From Alcaligenes faecalis (GTDB lineage Bacteria > Pseudomonadota > Gammaproteobacteria > Burkholderiales > Burkholderiaceae_B): DNA of 64,000 nt. The notes under the pieces were generated by a model. The model worked only from the letters and a program-made list of their open reading frames with translations, made no database searches and was not told the DNA's origin. The translations under genes and the position numbers were made by a program. Positions 15,972 through 25,430 of this stretch are shown here, piece after piece (within the stretch, counting starts at the first letter, position 1; each line of letters begins with the position of its first letter). The DNA is taken from assembly GCF_005311025.1 (NCBI RefSeq), contig NZ_CP031747.1, positions 2,912,954 through 2,976,953 of the forward strand, read 5' to 3'.

Positions 15972-17621
15972 ATGCTCCGTACCCTGCACGTTCGAGACTT
16001 TGTGATCGTGGATCAAGCCACGATTGATTTCGACTCCGGCTTCACGGTTTTTTCCGGAGAGACCGGCGCTGGTAAATCCATTCTGATTGACGCGCTCTCC
16101 CTGGTGCTGGGGGCACGCGGCGATGCCAAAGCCATCCGCGAGGGCTGTCCGCGCACTGAAGTCAGCGCGCACTTCGATTGTGAACAAGACATTCAAAGCT
16201 GGCTGAGCGAGCGTGACTTCGATGTCGCGGACGAGTTGATCTTGCGTCGACTGATCGACCAGCAAGGTCGCAACCGCAGCTACATCAATGGCAGCGCTGC
16301 AACCCTGACTCAGTTGCGCGAACTGGGTGAATTGCTGGTGGATATTCACGGTCAGCACGCTCATCAAAGTCTGATGAACCCTCAAAGCCAATACGATCTG
16401 CTCGACAGCCAAGGCGGCCATTTACCCCTGGCGCGCCAAGTGGCGCAGTCCTGGCAGCAATTGAGCCAGGCACGCAAAGCCGTCGAACAGGCCAGTCAAA
16501 GTGCTGAGCAGGGCAAACGAGAGCAGGAGCGTCTGGAGTGGCAGATCAACGAGCTGTCCAGCCTGAATCTGCGTGCTGGTGAATGGGACCAGTTGCAACA
16601 GGAACACACCCGCCTGTCCCATGCCCAGGCCTTGATTGACGGCAGTGCCTTGGCCCTGACAGCTCTGGATGGCGAGGAAACCTCGGTACAGCAACTGCTG
16701 GGCAAAGCAAGCCACGAAATGAGCGCCCTGCTGCGCCATGACCCAAGCCTGCAAGCGATTGTGGATGCCTTGGAGTCGGCACAAATTGCCGTCACCGAAG
16801 CAGCTTCGGACTTGAACAGTTATCTAAGCGATATGGAGCTGGACCCCGAGCGTCTGGCGCAGGCAGAAGAACGGGTTTCTGCCATTTTCAGTGCCGCACG
16901 CAAGCTGAAAGTGGAGCCCGAAGAACTGCCCAGCCTGCTGGAAACCTGGCAGGAACAGCTGGCACAGCTGCAACAGTCTTTTGATCTGGAAGCCTTGCAA
17001 GCCAAGGCTCAGCAGGCTGAAAAGCAGTACCAGGAGCTAAGTAACAAGCTAAGTGCCGCAAGACGCAAAACCAGTGTGCAACTGAGCAAACAGGTCAGCC
17101 AGGCGATGCAGTCCATGGCCATGCAAGGCGGTCGCTTCGAGGTCGCCCTCACCGCTTGCACACCTCAGGTTCACGGCGCAGAGCAGGTGGAGTTTCTGGT
17201 GGCTGGTCACGAAGGGGTAACACCACGTCCGCTGGCCAAAGTGGCCTCGGGTGGTGAGCTGGCCCGAATTTCCCTGGCACTGTCTGTTATCGCCAGCCAG
17301 GCAGCCCGCGTGCCTACCTTGATTTTTGACGAGGTGGATACGGGTGTTGGTGGCGCGGTGGCCGAAGTGGTGGGACGCTTGCTGCAAGAGTTGGGGGCAC
17401 GTCATCAGGTCTTGTGTGTGACCCACCTGCCCCAAGTGGCCGCCTGCGGCAACCATCATTTGAAGGTCGAGAAAACGACCGAGCAAGGTCAGACCTTTTC
17501 CTCTATCCGTCCTTTGACGCAAGACGAACGCGTGGACGAAATCGCCCGCATGCTGGGTGGTCTGGAAATTACACAAACAACGCGTGAACATGCGCGGGAA
17601 ATGCTGGCACGTCAGCGTTAA
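15972..17621 (+). CDS. recN: DNA repair protein RecN
   Basis: A 549-residue SMC-like ATPase acting in double-strand break repair. Walker A GETGAGKS is at residues 29-36. A long central coiled coil rich in Ala/Gln/Glu follows (about 150-370). The ABC signature (ASGGELARISLALS) and Walker B (TLIFDEVDTGVGG, near 450) are complete, followed by the conserved VTHLPQVAA switch. It is cotranscribed with nadK and followed by a terminator. No LexA box was identified with confidence. Confidence 0.97.
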   Translation: MLRTLHVRDFVIVDQATIDFDSGFTVFSGETGAGKSILIDALSLVLGARGDAKAIREGCPRTEVSAHFDCEQDIQSWLSERDFDVADELILRRLIDQQGRNRSYINGSAATLTQLRELGELLVDIHGQHAHQSLMNPQSQYDLLDSQGGHLPLARQVAQSWQQLSQARKAVEQASQSAEQGKREQERLEWQINELSSLNLRAGEWDQLQQEHTRLSHAQALIDGSALALTALDGEETSVQQLLGKASHEMSALLRHDPSLQAIVDALESAQIAVTEAASDLNSYLSDMELDPERLAQAEERVSAIFSAARKLKVEPEELPSLLETWQEQLAQLQQSFDLEALQAKAQQAEKQYQELSNKLSAARRKTSVQLSKQVSQAMQSMAMQGGRFEVALTACTPQVHGAEQVEFLVAGHEGVTPRPLAKVASGGELARISLALSVIASQAARVPTLIFDEVDTGVGGAVAEVVGRLLQELGARHQVLCVTHLPQVAACGNHHLKVEKTTEQGQTFSSIRPLTQDERVDEIARMLGGLEITQTTREHAREMLARQR

Positions 17622-17643
17622 GCAATTTTGAAACGCAAGCTAA

Positions 17644-17677
17644 ACCACCAGCGCCGAAGCAGCTGGTGGTTTTTTTG
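17644..17677 (+). terminator. Intrinsic terminator after recN
   Basis: Stem ACCACCAGC / GCTGGTGGT with a 9-base loop, followed by seven T. Confidence 0.88.
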
Positions 17678-17796
17678 TATCCAATCGTGAGGCCCTATGA
17701 TCCGGATCTGATTGTTCTTTGAATTTTCAGGATGCCGCCCTGGCTATCCTGCCCCCAATCATCAGATCCCGCACCGGCGGACCCTCTACAAAGGGA

Positions 17797-18252
17797 TTAA
17801 CTGCGCAAGGTAGGCTTGGCCTGCTTGCCCGCTTCCGAGCACTTGGGGCAAATGCCGTACAGCAGCATGGTATGGCTCTCCAGCACAAAACCGTGGTCTT
17901 TGGCGACCTGGTGCTGGCGGGCTTCGATATTGCTGTCGGTAAACTCTTCCACAACGCCACAATTGGTGCAGATCAGGTGATCGTGGTGATCGCCATCATT
18001 CAGTTCAAAGACGGCTTTGCCGCCGTCAAACTGGCTGCGCACCAAAATGCCGGCTTGCTCGAACTGGGTCAACACACGGTAGACCGTGGCCAAACCAATA
18101 TCGACTTCTTCGGCAATAAGCAGGCGGTATACGTCTTCAGCGCTCAGGTGGCGTTGACCGTCCTGGTCGGAGCGGCGAAAAATATCCAGAATCTTCAGGC
18201 GCGGAAAAGTCGCCTTAAGCCCCATGTTCTTCAGTTCATTTTGATCGTTCAT
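17797..18252 (-). CDS. fur: Ferric uptake regulator Fur
   Basis: A 151-residue iron-responsive repressor. The N-terminal winged helix has the recognition helix in [18 protein letters not shown]. The metal-binding dimerisation domain carries [11 protein letters not shown] and a second Cys pair near the end (GICPKC). It is full length for a betaproteobacterial Fur and divergent from bamE. A GATAAT (18259-18264, minus strand) ends only six bases before the ATG; if it is the -10 element the transcript would be nearly leaderless, but this is uncertain. Likely controls the receptor, AraC and esterase genes at 40-51.6 kb. Confidence 0.97.
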   Translation of the reverse strand: MNDQNELKNMGLKATFPRLKILDIFRRSDQDGQRHLSAEDVYRLLIAEEVDIGLATVYRVLTQFEQAGILVRSQFDGGKAVFELNDGDHHDHLICTNCGVVEEFTDSNIEARQHQVAKDHGFVLESHTMLLYGICPKCSEAGKQAKPTLRS

Positions 18253-18398
18253 GGCTAAATTATCGCATCTTGATGGGGATGGATCTCAAGTCCGTCCTGG
18301 TTGAAAACCAGCTCGTCTTGAGGCGGTTCAATGCGCAATTCATGCGCTTTTTCCTAAACCCTTATATGATAACGATTTTATTCCTACTGGGGCATTTC

Positions 18399-18866
18399 GT
18401 GCAGAAGAAGGCCAATTCATTCACTCCTGTCATCCGCGCCATACTCGCAGCCAGCCTGGCTGCCGCCGCCCTGAGCGCTTGCGGATCCTCTAAATGGGGC
18501 TTCCCATACCGCGCCGACATTCAGCAGGGGAACTGGATCACTGCCGAGCAAGTGGCCCGCCTGCAATCGGGGATGACACGCGAACAGGTTCGTTACCTGC
18601 TGGGTTCGCCCACCTTGCAGGACATTTTCCACGCCGACCGTTGGGACTACCCTTACCTGAACAAGCCTGGCTACGGCAAGAGCGAGCAGCGCACCTTTAC
18701 CGTCTGGTTTGAAGGCGACACTCTGGTTCGCTGGGAAGGCGACGAGCAACCTGACCGCCAGCCCTTCGAGCGCAGCGACACAGGCAAGAAACACACCCCG
18801 CCCCCCGCTGACGCCGACCAAGCCGCCCCAACACCCAGCGTGAGCGGCAACCAGCCCACGCTTTAA
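18399..18866 (+). CDS. bamE: Outer membrane assembly lipoprotein BamE (SmpA/OmlA)
   Basis: A small lipoprotein of the BAM beta-barrel assembly complex. The start is set at GTG 18399 because it gives a normal lipoprotein signal (basic n-region, [14 protein letters not shown] lipobox). The open frame continues upstream to 18270 and would place about 43 extra residues before the signal, across the probable promoter (TATGAT 18365-18370). The SmpA/OmlA domain is clear: [15 protein letters not shown], then DRWDYPYLN and [16 protein letters not shown]. The C-terminal tail of about 40 residues is Pro/Asp-rich. It is followed 25 bases later by dapB. Confidence 0.9.
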   Translation: MQKKANSFTPVIRAILAASLAAAALSACGSSKWGFPYRADIQQGNWITAEQVARLQSGMTREQVRYLLGSPTLQDIFHADRWDYPYLNKPGYGKSEQRTFTVWFEGDTLVRWEGDEQPDRQPFERSDTGKKHTPPPADADQAAPTPSVSGNQPTL

Positions 18867-18891
18867 GCTTTACGTTAAGGACACTGGATAC

Positions 18892-19683
18892 ATGCGCATT
18901 GCCATTGCTGGCGCAGACGGCCGAATGGGCCGTATGCTGATTGAAGCTGTTTTGAACAGTACCGACCTGACACTGGCCGCGGCCTTGGACCACAGCGGCT
19001 CCAAAGCCATTGGTCAGGACGCAGGAGCCTTTCTGGGTAAAGACACAGGTATCAAAGTCACGGACGACCTGAACGCCCTGGCCCAGGCAGATTGCCTGAT
19101 CGACTTCACCCGCCCTGAAGGCACCATGGCCCATCTGGACGCCTGCATGCAGCACGGCACCCGTCTGGTCATTGGCACTACCGGTTTTTCCGAAGCAGAG
19201 AAACAACAGATTCTGGCGGCTGGTCGCGAGATTGCCATTGTCTTCGCCCCGAACATGAGCGTAGGCGTCAATGCCACCCTGAAGTTGATTGAAATGGCGG
19301 CTGCCTTGCTGAACCAGGGCTACGACGCCGAGGTGTTTGAGGCCCACCACCGCAACAAGGTGGATGCGCCATCGGGGACAGCTCTGGCTATGGGCGAAGC
19401 CATTGCCAAAACCTGGGGTGAATCCCTGAACGATGTAGCCGACTGGGCCCGTCACGGCCACACCGGTGCCCGTCAGGATGGCCGCATTGGTTTCTCCGTC
19501 GTCCGTGGTGGCGACATTGTAGGCGACCACACCGTGTTTTTCTGCGGCGAAGGCGAGCGCATCGAAATCTCGCACCGCTCCAGCAGCCGTGCTGGCTATG
19601 CCAACGGCAGCCTGCGTGCAGCCCGTTTCCTGGGCGATAAAAACACTGGCCTGTACAACATGCAAGACGTGCTGGGCCTGTAA
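18892..19683 (+). CDS. dapB: 4-hydroxy-tetrahydrodipicolinate reductase
   Basis: A 263-residue enzyme of the diaminopimelate/lysine pathway that reduces hydroxy-tetrahydrodipicolinate with NAD(P)H. The Rossmann motif GADGRMG is at residues 7-13. The catalytic and substrate-binding segment [14 protein letters not shown] begins at His 153, with Lys 157 also conserved. The C-terminal [12 protein letters not shown] region is present. Ribosome site AAGGA lies before the ATG. It is probably cotranscribed with bamE and ends at a strong terminator. Confidence 0.97.
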   Translation: MRIAIAGADGRMGRMLIEAVLNSTDLTLAAALDHSGSKAIGQDAGAFLGKDTGIKVTDDLNALAQADCLIDFTRPEGTMAHLDACMQHGTRLVIGTTGFSEAEKQQILAAGREIAIVFAPNMSVGVNATLKLIEMAAALLNQGYDAEVFEAHHRNKVDAPSGTALAMGEAIAKTWGESLNDVADWARHGHTGARQDGRIGFSVVRGGDIVGDHTVFFCGEGERIEISHRSSSRAGYANGSLRAARFLGDKNTGLYNMQDVLGL

Positions 19684-19710
19684 GTTCCTGACTTGCAAAC
19701 GCTCTGACCA

Positions 19711-19738
19711 AAAGCCGGCTTTCGAGCCGGCTTTTTTT
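19711..19738 (+). terminator. Intrinsic terminator after dapB
   Basis: Stem AAAGCCGGCT / AGCCGGCTTT closed by a TTCG tetraloop and followed by T residues. Confidence 0.95.
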
Positions 19739-19739
19739 A

Positions 19740-20070
19740 TCTTCGCTTAACAGAGCCTCCTCCTGTTGGCTACTTTCCGAAAGTGGCCACGCTGGATTGA
19801 TCTGGCCAGCACCTATCCCTTTGCCTTTGTCCCTACTCTTTACCTTGCTTTGTCCTTCACTCGTCCTTTCCTCTCCTGCTCCAGCCTTGATCCAGTGTGT
19901 CCCGTCCTGCCCCTTCCCAACTCGCCTCATCACAAAAAAGCAGCTCCAAGCTCGCCAGTAAAACGGCAAAACCAGCCCTGAGCCCAGCCTGAAAAACTGC
20001 TCCACCAAACGCTGTGGCGGGTTCTCCCCTTAAGTCGCCCCCTTGTCACATTCCCTCCCCCCTGTTTTCC
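19740..20070. other. Intergenic stretch without recognisable gene
   Basis: About 330 bases between the dapB terminator and the promoter of the membrane hydroxylase gene. Short frames exist on both strands, but none has a ribosome site, family motif or convincing composition. The plus strand is pyrimidine-rich. Nothing further could be supported. Confidence 0.5.
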
Positions 20071-20074
20071 CTGC

Positions 20075-20117
20075 TTGACGCAGAAAAAAATATCACTAAT
20101 ATGTTAGTTGGATATTT
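20075..20117 (+). promoter_or_regulatory. Promoter with overlapping dyad upstream of the membrane hydroxylase
   Basis: TTGACG (20075-20080), 16-base spacer, TAATAT (20097-20102). An extended dyad AAATATC-ACTAA-TATG-TTAGT-TG-GATATTT covers 20088-20117 and therefore the -10 region, the expected place for a repressor. The core TTAGTTG recurs at 21814-21820 in the gntR-hydrolase intergenic region. Confidence 0.55.
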
Positions 20118-20152
20118 AAAGAATAAACCTTTTCCCGCAGGAGACAACCGAC

Positions 20153-20971
20153 ATGATGAGCGAACGCCAACGCAAGTTCCGAGAGGACTACAAATCCAAC
20201 ATCAGCCCCGCCTACAACGGCATTGTTCACGTGGTAGTGACCTATATCGTGGGCTTGGCAGCGATTTACTACAGCATCACCCAGCTAGGCCCGGTAGGTT
20301 GGGAATGGCTGATTGTGATCCCCGTTTTTCTGGCGGGTAATTTTGTTGAATGGGCCATGCATCGTTATGTGATGCACCGACGCATCAACATCATTGGCTT
20401 GCGGGAAATCTACGAACGCCACACCCGCCAGCATCACCAGTACTTCACCGACAACGAAGCCACGATTGATTCCAGCAAGGAGTTCCGGATTGTGTTTTTC
20501 CCCTGGCGCGTTCTGGCCACGTTGGGGGTAGGCGGCGGGATTCTGGGCTGGCTGGCCGCAACCATCATCAACCCCAATGCAGGCTATTTTGTATTCATGA
20601 CCATGGTGGCGCAGTACCTGGTGTACGAGGCCTTTCACTACTGCTGTCATGTGCATGAGAACAGCTTTGTACGCAATATGCCCTTCATCAACACCATTCG
20701 CCGCCACCATACCGCCCACCACAATCAGGGCATCATGATGAAGTACAACATGAACCTGACGTTCCCGATCGCCGACTGGGCCATGGGCACTACGGATCTA
20801 CGTCGCGGTCTGCTTGGCCACCTGTTCAATGGCTATAGCGAAAAGCACGTCAAGGAAGAGCTCAAGCCCATTATTCGCCGTTTCCGTTTTGAAGATACCG
20901 GCGACACCACGGACGGCCCGGCCTTGAAAAAAGAAGAGGCCCACGCCCTGGAGCGTGGCCTGGCCAGCTAA
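20153..20971 (+). CDS. Sterol desaturase / fatty acid hydroxylase superfamily membrane protein
   Basis: A 272-residue integral membrane di-iron enzyme candidate. The hydrophobic segments (for example IVHVVVTYIVGLAAIYYSI and WLIVIPVFLAGNFVEW) alternate with His clusters: HRYVMHRR, RHTRQHHQYF, HYCCHVHE and RRHHTAHH. These match the His-box arrangement of the FA_hydroxylase superfamily. The substrate is unknown; lipid or carotenoid hydroxylation is possible. Two in-frame ATGs (20153, 20156) follow AGGAGA. It is convergent with, and 14 bases from, the gntR gene. Confidence 0.85.
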   Translation: MMSERQRKFREDYKSNISPAYNGIVHVVVTYIVGLAAIYYSITQLGPVGWEWLIVIPVFLAGNFVEWAMHRYVMHRRINIIGLREIYERHTRQHHQYFTDNEATIDSSKEFRIVFFPWRVLATLGVGGGILGWLAATIINPNAGYFVFMTMVAQYLVYEAFHYCCHVHENSFVRNMPFINTIRRHHTAHHNQGIMMKYNMNLTFPIADWAMGTTDLRRGLLGHLFNGYSEKHVKEELKPIIRRFRFEDTGDTTDGPALKKEEAHALERGLAS

Positions 20972-20985
20972 GGCCCTGACTGTCC

Positions 20986-21708
20986 TTACAAGCTGGAAAT
21001 CAGGGTCGTGCGGGCGAGTTCTTCGATGTAGTCCATCAAGAGATCCAGGCTTTGACCGGCCTGGTCCATATCGCCCCCGGCAATGGACATCGCCAAGTTG
21101 GCATGCAGTCTGCCCATCTCCGTTAAATCCGGATTTTGCTGATAGTGGCAGAACCAGAAACGACGGGATAGCCCATGTGTCAGACGCATCGCTGCCTCGG
21201 CAAACTCATTGCGAGCCGCCTCGATTTCCAGCTCATTCAACCGTCGATCTGCCCGGATAAAACTGACTTCATCGTTCTGGGTGGCTGCTTCCAGGAAAGC
21301 ATCATGCAAGCTCTTGAATTGCTCGCGTTGATCGCGTGTCGCCCGTTTGGCCGCACTACGGCAGATCAGACGCTCGATCTCCCGTCGCGTCTCGATCAGG
21401 CGCAGTTGCTTGGGCATGTCCAGCTCTGGAATCAACAGCCCACGCTGCGGCAAGACCAGCATCAAATGTTCGCGTGCCAGCCGTTGAATGGCCTCCCGAA
21501 TCGGCGTGCGGCCAATCTCGAACATCTGGCTCAAGGTCAGCTCGGACACGATGCTGCCCGGCGGCAGCTTCAGGGTAATGATGGCTTCTTCCAAACGCTC
21601 ATAAGCAATGTCTGTGAGCTTGGGCTTGGGTTCCGTCAAGGCCTTGATGTCCAGCACCTCATCTTGAGCCTGCCCTTTTCCCGCTACCTTCCGCTTGCTT
21701 GTAACCAT
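20986..21708 (-). CDS. GntR-family regulator with FCD-type domain
   Basis: A 240-residue predicted repressor. The N-terminal winged helix (LTDIAYERLEEAIITLKLPP, then ELTLSQMFEIGRTPIREAIQ) and the helical C-terminal ligand domain are typical of the FadR/FCD class, with candidate metal/ligand residues in the RADRRLNELEIEAA and HANLAMSIAG helices. The start at MVTSKRKV has AGGG upstream; the open frame extends 34 codons further. It is divergent from the hydrolase / alcohol dehydrogenase / transporter genes, which it probably controls. The ligand is unknown. Confidence 0.85.
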   Translation of the reverse strand: MVTSKRKVAGKGQAQDEVLDIKALTEPKPKLTDIAYERLEEAIITLKLPPGSIVSELTLSQMFEIGRTPIREAIQRLAREHLMLVLPQRGLLIPELDMPKQLRLIETRREIERLICRSAAKRATRDQREQFKSLHDAFLEAATQNDEVSFIRADRRLNELEIEAARNEFAEAAMRLTHGLSRRFWFCHYQQNPDLTEMGRLHANLAMSIAGGDMDQAGQSLDLLMDYIEELARTTLISSL

Positions 21709-21844
21709 GCTGACCCTGCCTTTAAAACGCAGCGTTTGCTGCTGACACCCAAACTCTGACGCCTGCTCTGGCCCTGCAAGTACAAGGCCGGAACTGGGCA
21801 ACAGCCTCATATCTTAGTTGTATTTATCTACTCCAGGAAGCCAC

Positions 21845-22570
21845 ATGAGCATTGCCTGCGATTCAAAACAAACCACCATCATTGCCGTGCATGGGATTCA
21901 GGGCACCCATCGCAGCTGGTTGCCAGTAGTCAACGCCAGCTCGAATTTGATGTCCTGGCACACCCCGGACTTGCGAGGCCGAGGCGATGCCTTTCGTGGC
22001 TCCAGCCAGGAAGATTACGGGCTGGACGGCTTTGTGCAGGATCTACGCGCCAGCATTCAAGCCTTGCCTGAACACACGCCCTATGTCCTGGCAGGCTGGA
22101 GCCTGGGCGTCTCAGTGGTGCTGCAAACCTGTCTGACTTTACTGGACGAACAGGCCCCACTGCCTCAAGCCCTGCTGTTGTTATCGGGCACAGCCAGCCT
22201 GAACCGGACTCAATGGTTCAAGGCCCAGGACACGCCTGCCTTGCTGCAAGAAATTGCAGAACGGGAACAGCGCCTGGGCCTGCTGGAGGCCGCAGGTCAT
22301 CAAGATGTGGCCTGGACCTGGCTGGCTAATCGGCACCACGACCTGTATGCGCAACTTCCCCGTATTTCCATCCCCTCTTTGATCATCCATGGCGAACAGG
22401 ATCAGGACTGTCCCATTGAGCACGCCCACCGGTTGGCGCAGGCACTGCCACAAGCCACCTTGCACAGCCTGCCTGATGCGGGCCACAGCATCCTGGGCTC
22501 ACACACTGAACTAATCGCCTCATTGATAGACCCCTTCTGCTCTCTACACACCGCAAGGACTGCCGTATGA
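21845..22570 (+). CDS. Alpha/beta hydrolase
   Basis: A 241-residue alpha/beta-hydrolase-fold protein. Oxyanion-hole region IIAVHGIQGTHRSW, nucleophile elbow GWSLGVS, acid in IIHGEQDQDCP and catalytic His in PDAGHSILGSH give a complete triad. No signal peptide is present, so it is cytosolic. The ATG at 21845 has AGGAAG just upstream. The stop overlaps the next gene by ATGA. It probably hydrolyses an ester, lactone or enol-lactone feeding the next enzyme; the substrate is not known. Confidence 0.85.
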   Translation: MSIACDSKQTTIIAVHGIQGTHRSWLPVVNASSNLMSWHTPDLRGRGDAFRGSSQEDYGLDGFVQDLRASIQALPEHTPYVLAGWSLGVSVVLQTCLTLLDEQAPLPQALLLLSGTASLNRTQWFKAQDTPALLQEIAEREQRLGLLEAAGHQDVAWTWLANRHHDLYAQLPRISIPSLIIHGEQDQDCPIEHAHRLAQALPQATLHSLPDAGHSILGSHTELIASLIDPFCSLHTARTAV

Positions 22571-23814
22571 ACACACACGTTTTCTTTTGCCCACCACCCC
22601 GCACCCTGATGGGACGCGGCTGCCGCCATGAACTACCTGCCTTGATTGCCCACCTGGGCTGGCGTCGCGGCTTATTGATTACCGACCGTTTTTTCACCAT
22701 TCAAACCACCTGGGTTCAGGACCACATCGCCGCCTGTAGAGAACAGGGAATTGAACTTGTGGTTTTTGATGGGGGCGAGCCAGATCCTTCCACTACCTTA
22801 TGTGATCAGGCCACGCTGCAAGTACGTGCCCACCTGGCCGATCACCCTATCGATTTCGTATTGGCGTTGGGCGGCGGCAGCAATATAGATCTGGCTAAAG
22901 CCCTGTGTCTGACCGTCCCCACCGGGGAGCCCATACGCACCTACAGCGGGACCTGGCCCGCCCACACCAAGCCCTTGCCCTTGATCGCCCTGCCCACCAC
23001 CTCCGGCACGGGATCAGAAGCAACACCGGGAGCCATTCTGGTCGACCCCGACAATGCCACCAAAATTGCCGTCATGGGCAATGCGCTGCGTCCCGCCATT
23101 GCGGTCATCGACCCGGAACTCAGCGATAGCTGCCCACCCCGCGTCACTGCCGACGCCGGTATCGATGCCCTGACCCACGCGATTGAATCCTTTGTGACGC
23201 AGGATGCCAGCCTGTTTGATCGTGGTGGCAGCCCCGACCCTGGCTATAGTGGCCGATCCAGCCTGACCATGATGTTTGCACGCGAGTCCATACGCCTGTG
23301 CGGCCAGTACATGCTGCGAACCTATCGCGACGGCACCGACACTGAAGCCCGTGATGGCATGGCCAGCGCCAGCTACTATGCCGCCCTGTCCTACGGCACG
23401 GCAGGTCTGAATGCGGTGCACGGCATTGCCTACGCACTGGCAGGTTTGACGCATCAATCTCACGGCACCACCAATGCCGTGCTGCTGCCCTACGTTCTGG
23501 ACGAACTGCGTGAAACCCGCGCCTCGGAATTGCTGGAAGTCGCCCAACTACTGGGCATGCCAACCGGCAAGCCGGAAGATACCTTACTGGCTCTGCCTGC
23601 CTATGTGCGGTCGCTGGTCGAACAACTGGACATCCCCTCTGACCTGAGCCAATGCGGCGTACAAGAGCATCAGCTGGAGCGCCTGTTGAGCGACGCCCTG
23701 CAAGTGACTCGTCTTGCCAAAGCCTTCCCGGTTGCTGACTGCACCAGCGCCTATCAACGCATTATTCAACACGCTTTTGAGGGCTCTTTAGCCGGAGCAC
23801 TGACCCATAATTAA
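22567..23814 (+). CDS. Iron-containing alcohol dehydrogenase family protein
   Basis: A 415-residue group III (Fe-ADH) dehydrogenase, a family that also includes maleylacetate reductases. Features are the NAD(P)-binding GGGSNIDLAK, the TTSGTGSEATPGAI segment, and metal-binding DAGIDALTHAIE with His in NAVHGIAYAL and HQSHGTTNAV. It is translationally coupled to the upstream hydrolase. The downstream gene is a transporter after a 154-base gap containing a hairpin (about 23898-23922). Substrate specificity cannot be read from sequence alone. Confidence 0.85.
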   Translation: MNTHVFFCPPPRTLMGRGCRHELPALIAHLGWRRGLLITDRFFTIQTTWVQDHIAACREQGIELVVFDGGEPDPSTTLCDQATLQVRAHLADHPIDFVLALGGGSNIDLAKALCLTVPTGEPIRTYSGTWPAHTKPLPLIALPTTSGTGSEATPGAILVDPDNATKIAVMGNALRPAIAVIDPELSDSCPPRVTADAGIDALTHAIESFVTQDASLFDRGGSPDPGYSGRSSLTMMFARESIRLCGQYMLRTYRDGTDTEARDGMASASYYAALSYGTAGLNAVHGIAYALAGLTHQSHGTTNAVLLPYVLDELRETRASELLEVAQLLGMPTGKPEDTLLALPAYVRSLVEQLDIPSDLSQCGVQEHQLERLLSDALQVTRLAKAFPVADCTSAYQRIIQHAFEGSLAGALTHN

Positions 23815-23968
23815 TTAGCCAGCTAAGTACATACCATTATTTAATCTTAAAATGAACACCACTAGTATCCATGTAATATATCAGTAGAAGAAAAAAGGCC
23901 TGCCATGGCCTGACGGCAGGTCACCTATACATAAACCCGCCACAAGAGCGGACCTACAGGAGACACCT

Positions 23969-25330
23969 ATGACAGCCGTATCCCCCAATGTGGCCAATCG
24001 CCTGGAGCGATTGCCCATGACACGCTATCAACGCATGCTGTTCGGTATTATCGCGACCGCCTGGTTCTTTGACTCCATGGACCTGGGCATCATGACTTTT
24101 GTTTTAGGTTCCATCAAAGCAGAAATGGGGCTCAGCACCGCGCAGGCGGGGATGCTGGCCAGCTCCAGCTTTTTAGGCATGTTTTTGGGTGCTGCCATTG
24201 CGGGCATGCTGGCAGACAAGTACGGGCGCAAACCTGTCTTTCAATGGAGCATGATTTTTTGGGGCGTAGGCAGCCTGGCCTGTGGCCTGTCCCAAAACGT
24301 CGAGCAGTTGATGGCGTTCCGGGTGCTGCTGGGGTTTGGCATGGGAATGGAATTTCCCATCGGCCTGGCCATGGTCTCGGAGATCGTGCCCGCTAAAAGT
24401 CGCGGTCGGTACATCGCGATTCTGGAAGGCTTCTGGCCGCTGGGCTTTATCAGCGCCGGGATTCTGACCTACCTGAGCCTGGACTATATAGGCTGGCGCG
24501 GGATCTTCATTGCCCTGTCTATCCCTGCCCTGTTTGTGTTTGTGATCCGCCGTTGGGTTCCTGAGTCCCCCCGCTGGCTGGAAGAAGCAGGCCATAACGA
24601 CCGCGCCGAACAAGTCACCACGGCCTTTGAACATAAAGTTATTCAGGCCAACGGCGGCCAGGCCCTGCCCTCTCCCCTGCCTCCCACCCCTTGCGAGAAG
24701 CTTAAGCGTGGCGCGCTGTTTGCCCAGCTTTGGCAAGGCCAATACGCCCGCCGTACCCTGATGCTGTGGATGCTGTGGTTCTTCTCCTTGCTGGGCTACT
24801 ACGGTCTGACCACCTGGCTGGGCGCACTATTGCAACAAGCCGGATATGAAGTCACCAAGTCCGTTACCTACACCATCTATATTTCCCTGGCCGGTATTCC
24901 AGGCTTCATCTTCTCGGCCTGGTTGCTGGAGAAATGGGGTCGCAAGGCAACCATGGTCTTGATGCTGTTCGGTAGCGCCGGCTGTGCCTTTATCTATGGC
25001 CACGTCGCCACCAGTCAGGCGCCTGTTGCTCAACTGATTGGCGCTGGTTTGTGCATGCAGTTCTTCATGTTTGGCATGTGGTCGGTTTTGTATGCCTACA
25101 CCCCCGAGCTGTACCCCACACGGACACGCAGCACAGGCGCGGGCTTTGCCTCTTCCATTGGCCGACTGGGTTCCTTATTCGGACCGCTGCTGGTGGGCTT
25201 TATCCTGCCCTGGACCGGTCATGCAGGCGTTTTCACCTTGGGGGCTATTTCCTTTTCTATTGCAGCGTTGGTGGTGATTGCATTGGGGGTGGAAACCAAG
25301 GGGCGTTCGCTGGAGGAAGTTTCAGCTTAA
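23969..25330 (+). CDS. MFS transporter, metabolite:H+ symporter type
   Basis: A 453-residue major facilitator with 12 predicted membrane segments. The loop 2-3 motif GMLADKYGRKP and the loop 8-9 repeat LLEKWGRKATM are MFS signatures, and RRWVPESPRWLEEAG at the central loop is typical of the sugar/aromatic-acid symporter branch. AGGAGA lies before the ATG. With the hydrolase and dehydrogenase it would form an uptake-plus-oxidation unit, likely for a small organic acid or aromatic compound. Confidence 0.85.
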   Translation: MTAVSPNVANRLERLPMTRYQRMLFGIIATAWFFDSMDLGIMTFVLGSIKAEMGLSTAQAGMLASSSFLGMFLGAAIAGMLADKYGRKPVFQWSMIFWGVGSLACGLSQNVEQLMAFRVLLGFGMGMEFPIGLAMVSEIVPAKSRGRYIAILEGFWPLGFISAGILTYLSLDYIGWRGIFIALSIPALFVFVIRRWVPESPRWLEEAGHNDRAEQVTTAFEHKVIQANGGQALPSPLPPTPCEKLKRGALFAQLWQGQYARRTLMLWMLWFFSLLGYYGLTTWLGALLQQAGYEVTKSVTYTIYISLAGIPGFIFSAWLLEKWGRKATMVLMLFGSAGCAFIYGHVATSQAPVAQLIGAGLCMQFFMFGMWSVLYAYTPELYPTRTRSTGAGFASSIGRLGSLFGPLLVGFILPWTGHAGVFTLGAISFSIAALVVIALGVETKGRSLEEVSA

Positions 25331-25373
25331 TGCTCTGATTTAATTGATGATTAGTAGACTTAAGGCTCAATAA

Positions 25374-25410
25374 AAAACCCGTTTCAGCCGATTTGGCTGA
25401 CACGGGTTTT
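25374..25410. terminator. Terminator shared by the MFS gene and dctA
   Basis: Outer stem AAAACCCG / CGGGTTTT with an inner stem TCAGCC / GGCTGA. The A and T runs on either side make it usable from both directions. Confidence 0.8.
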
Positions 25411-25430
25411 AAGCTCATGAACGGTTCGGC

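Noticed and set aside
18364-18382. TATATGATAACGATTTTAT as a Fur box between fur and bamE
   Set aside because: The match to the 19-bp consensus is poor in every register tried; it is better read as the bamE -10 region.
19388-20008. Minus-strand 206-residue frame from within dapB into the gap
   Set aside because: Half is antisense to dapB and the remainder has no motif, signal or ribosome site.
23898-23922. Hairpin GCCTGCC / GGCAGGT upstream of the MFS gene as a terminator
   Set aside because: No T run follows on the plus strand; it may just be an mRNA structure, so it was not listed as a terminator.
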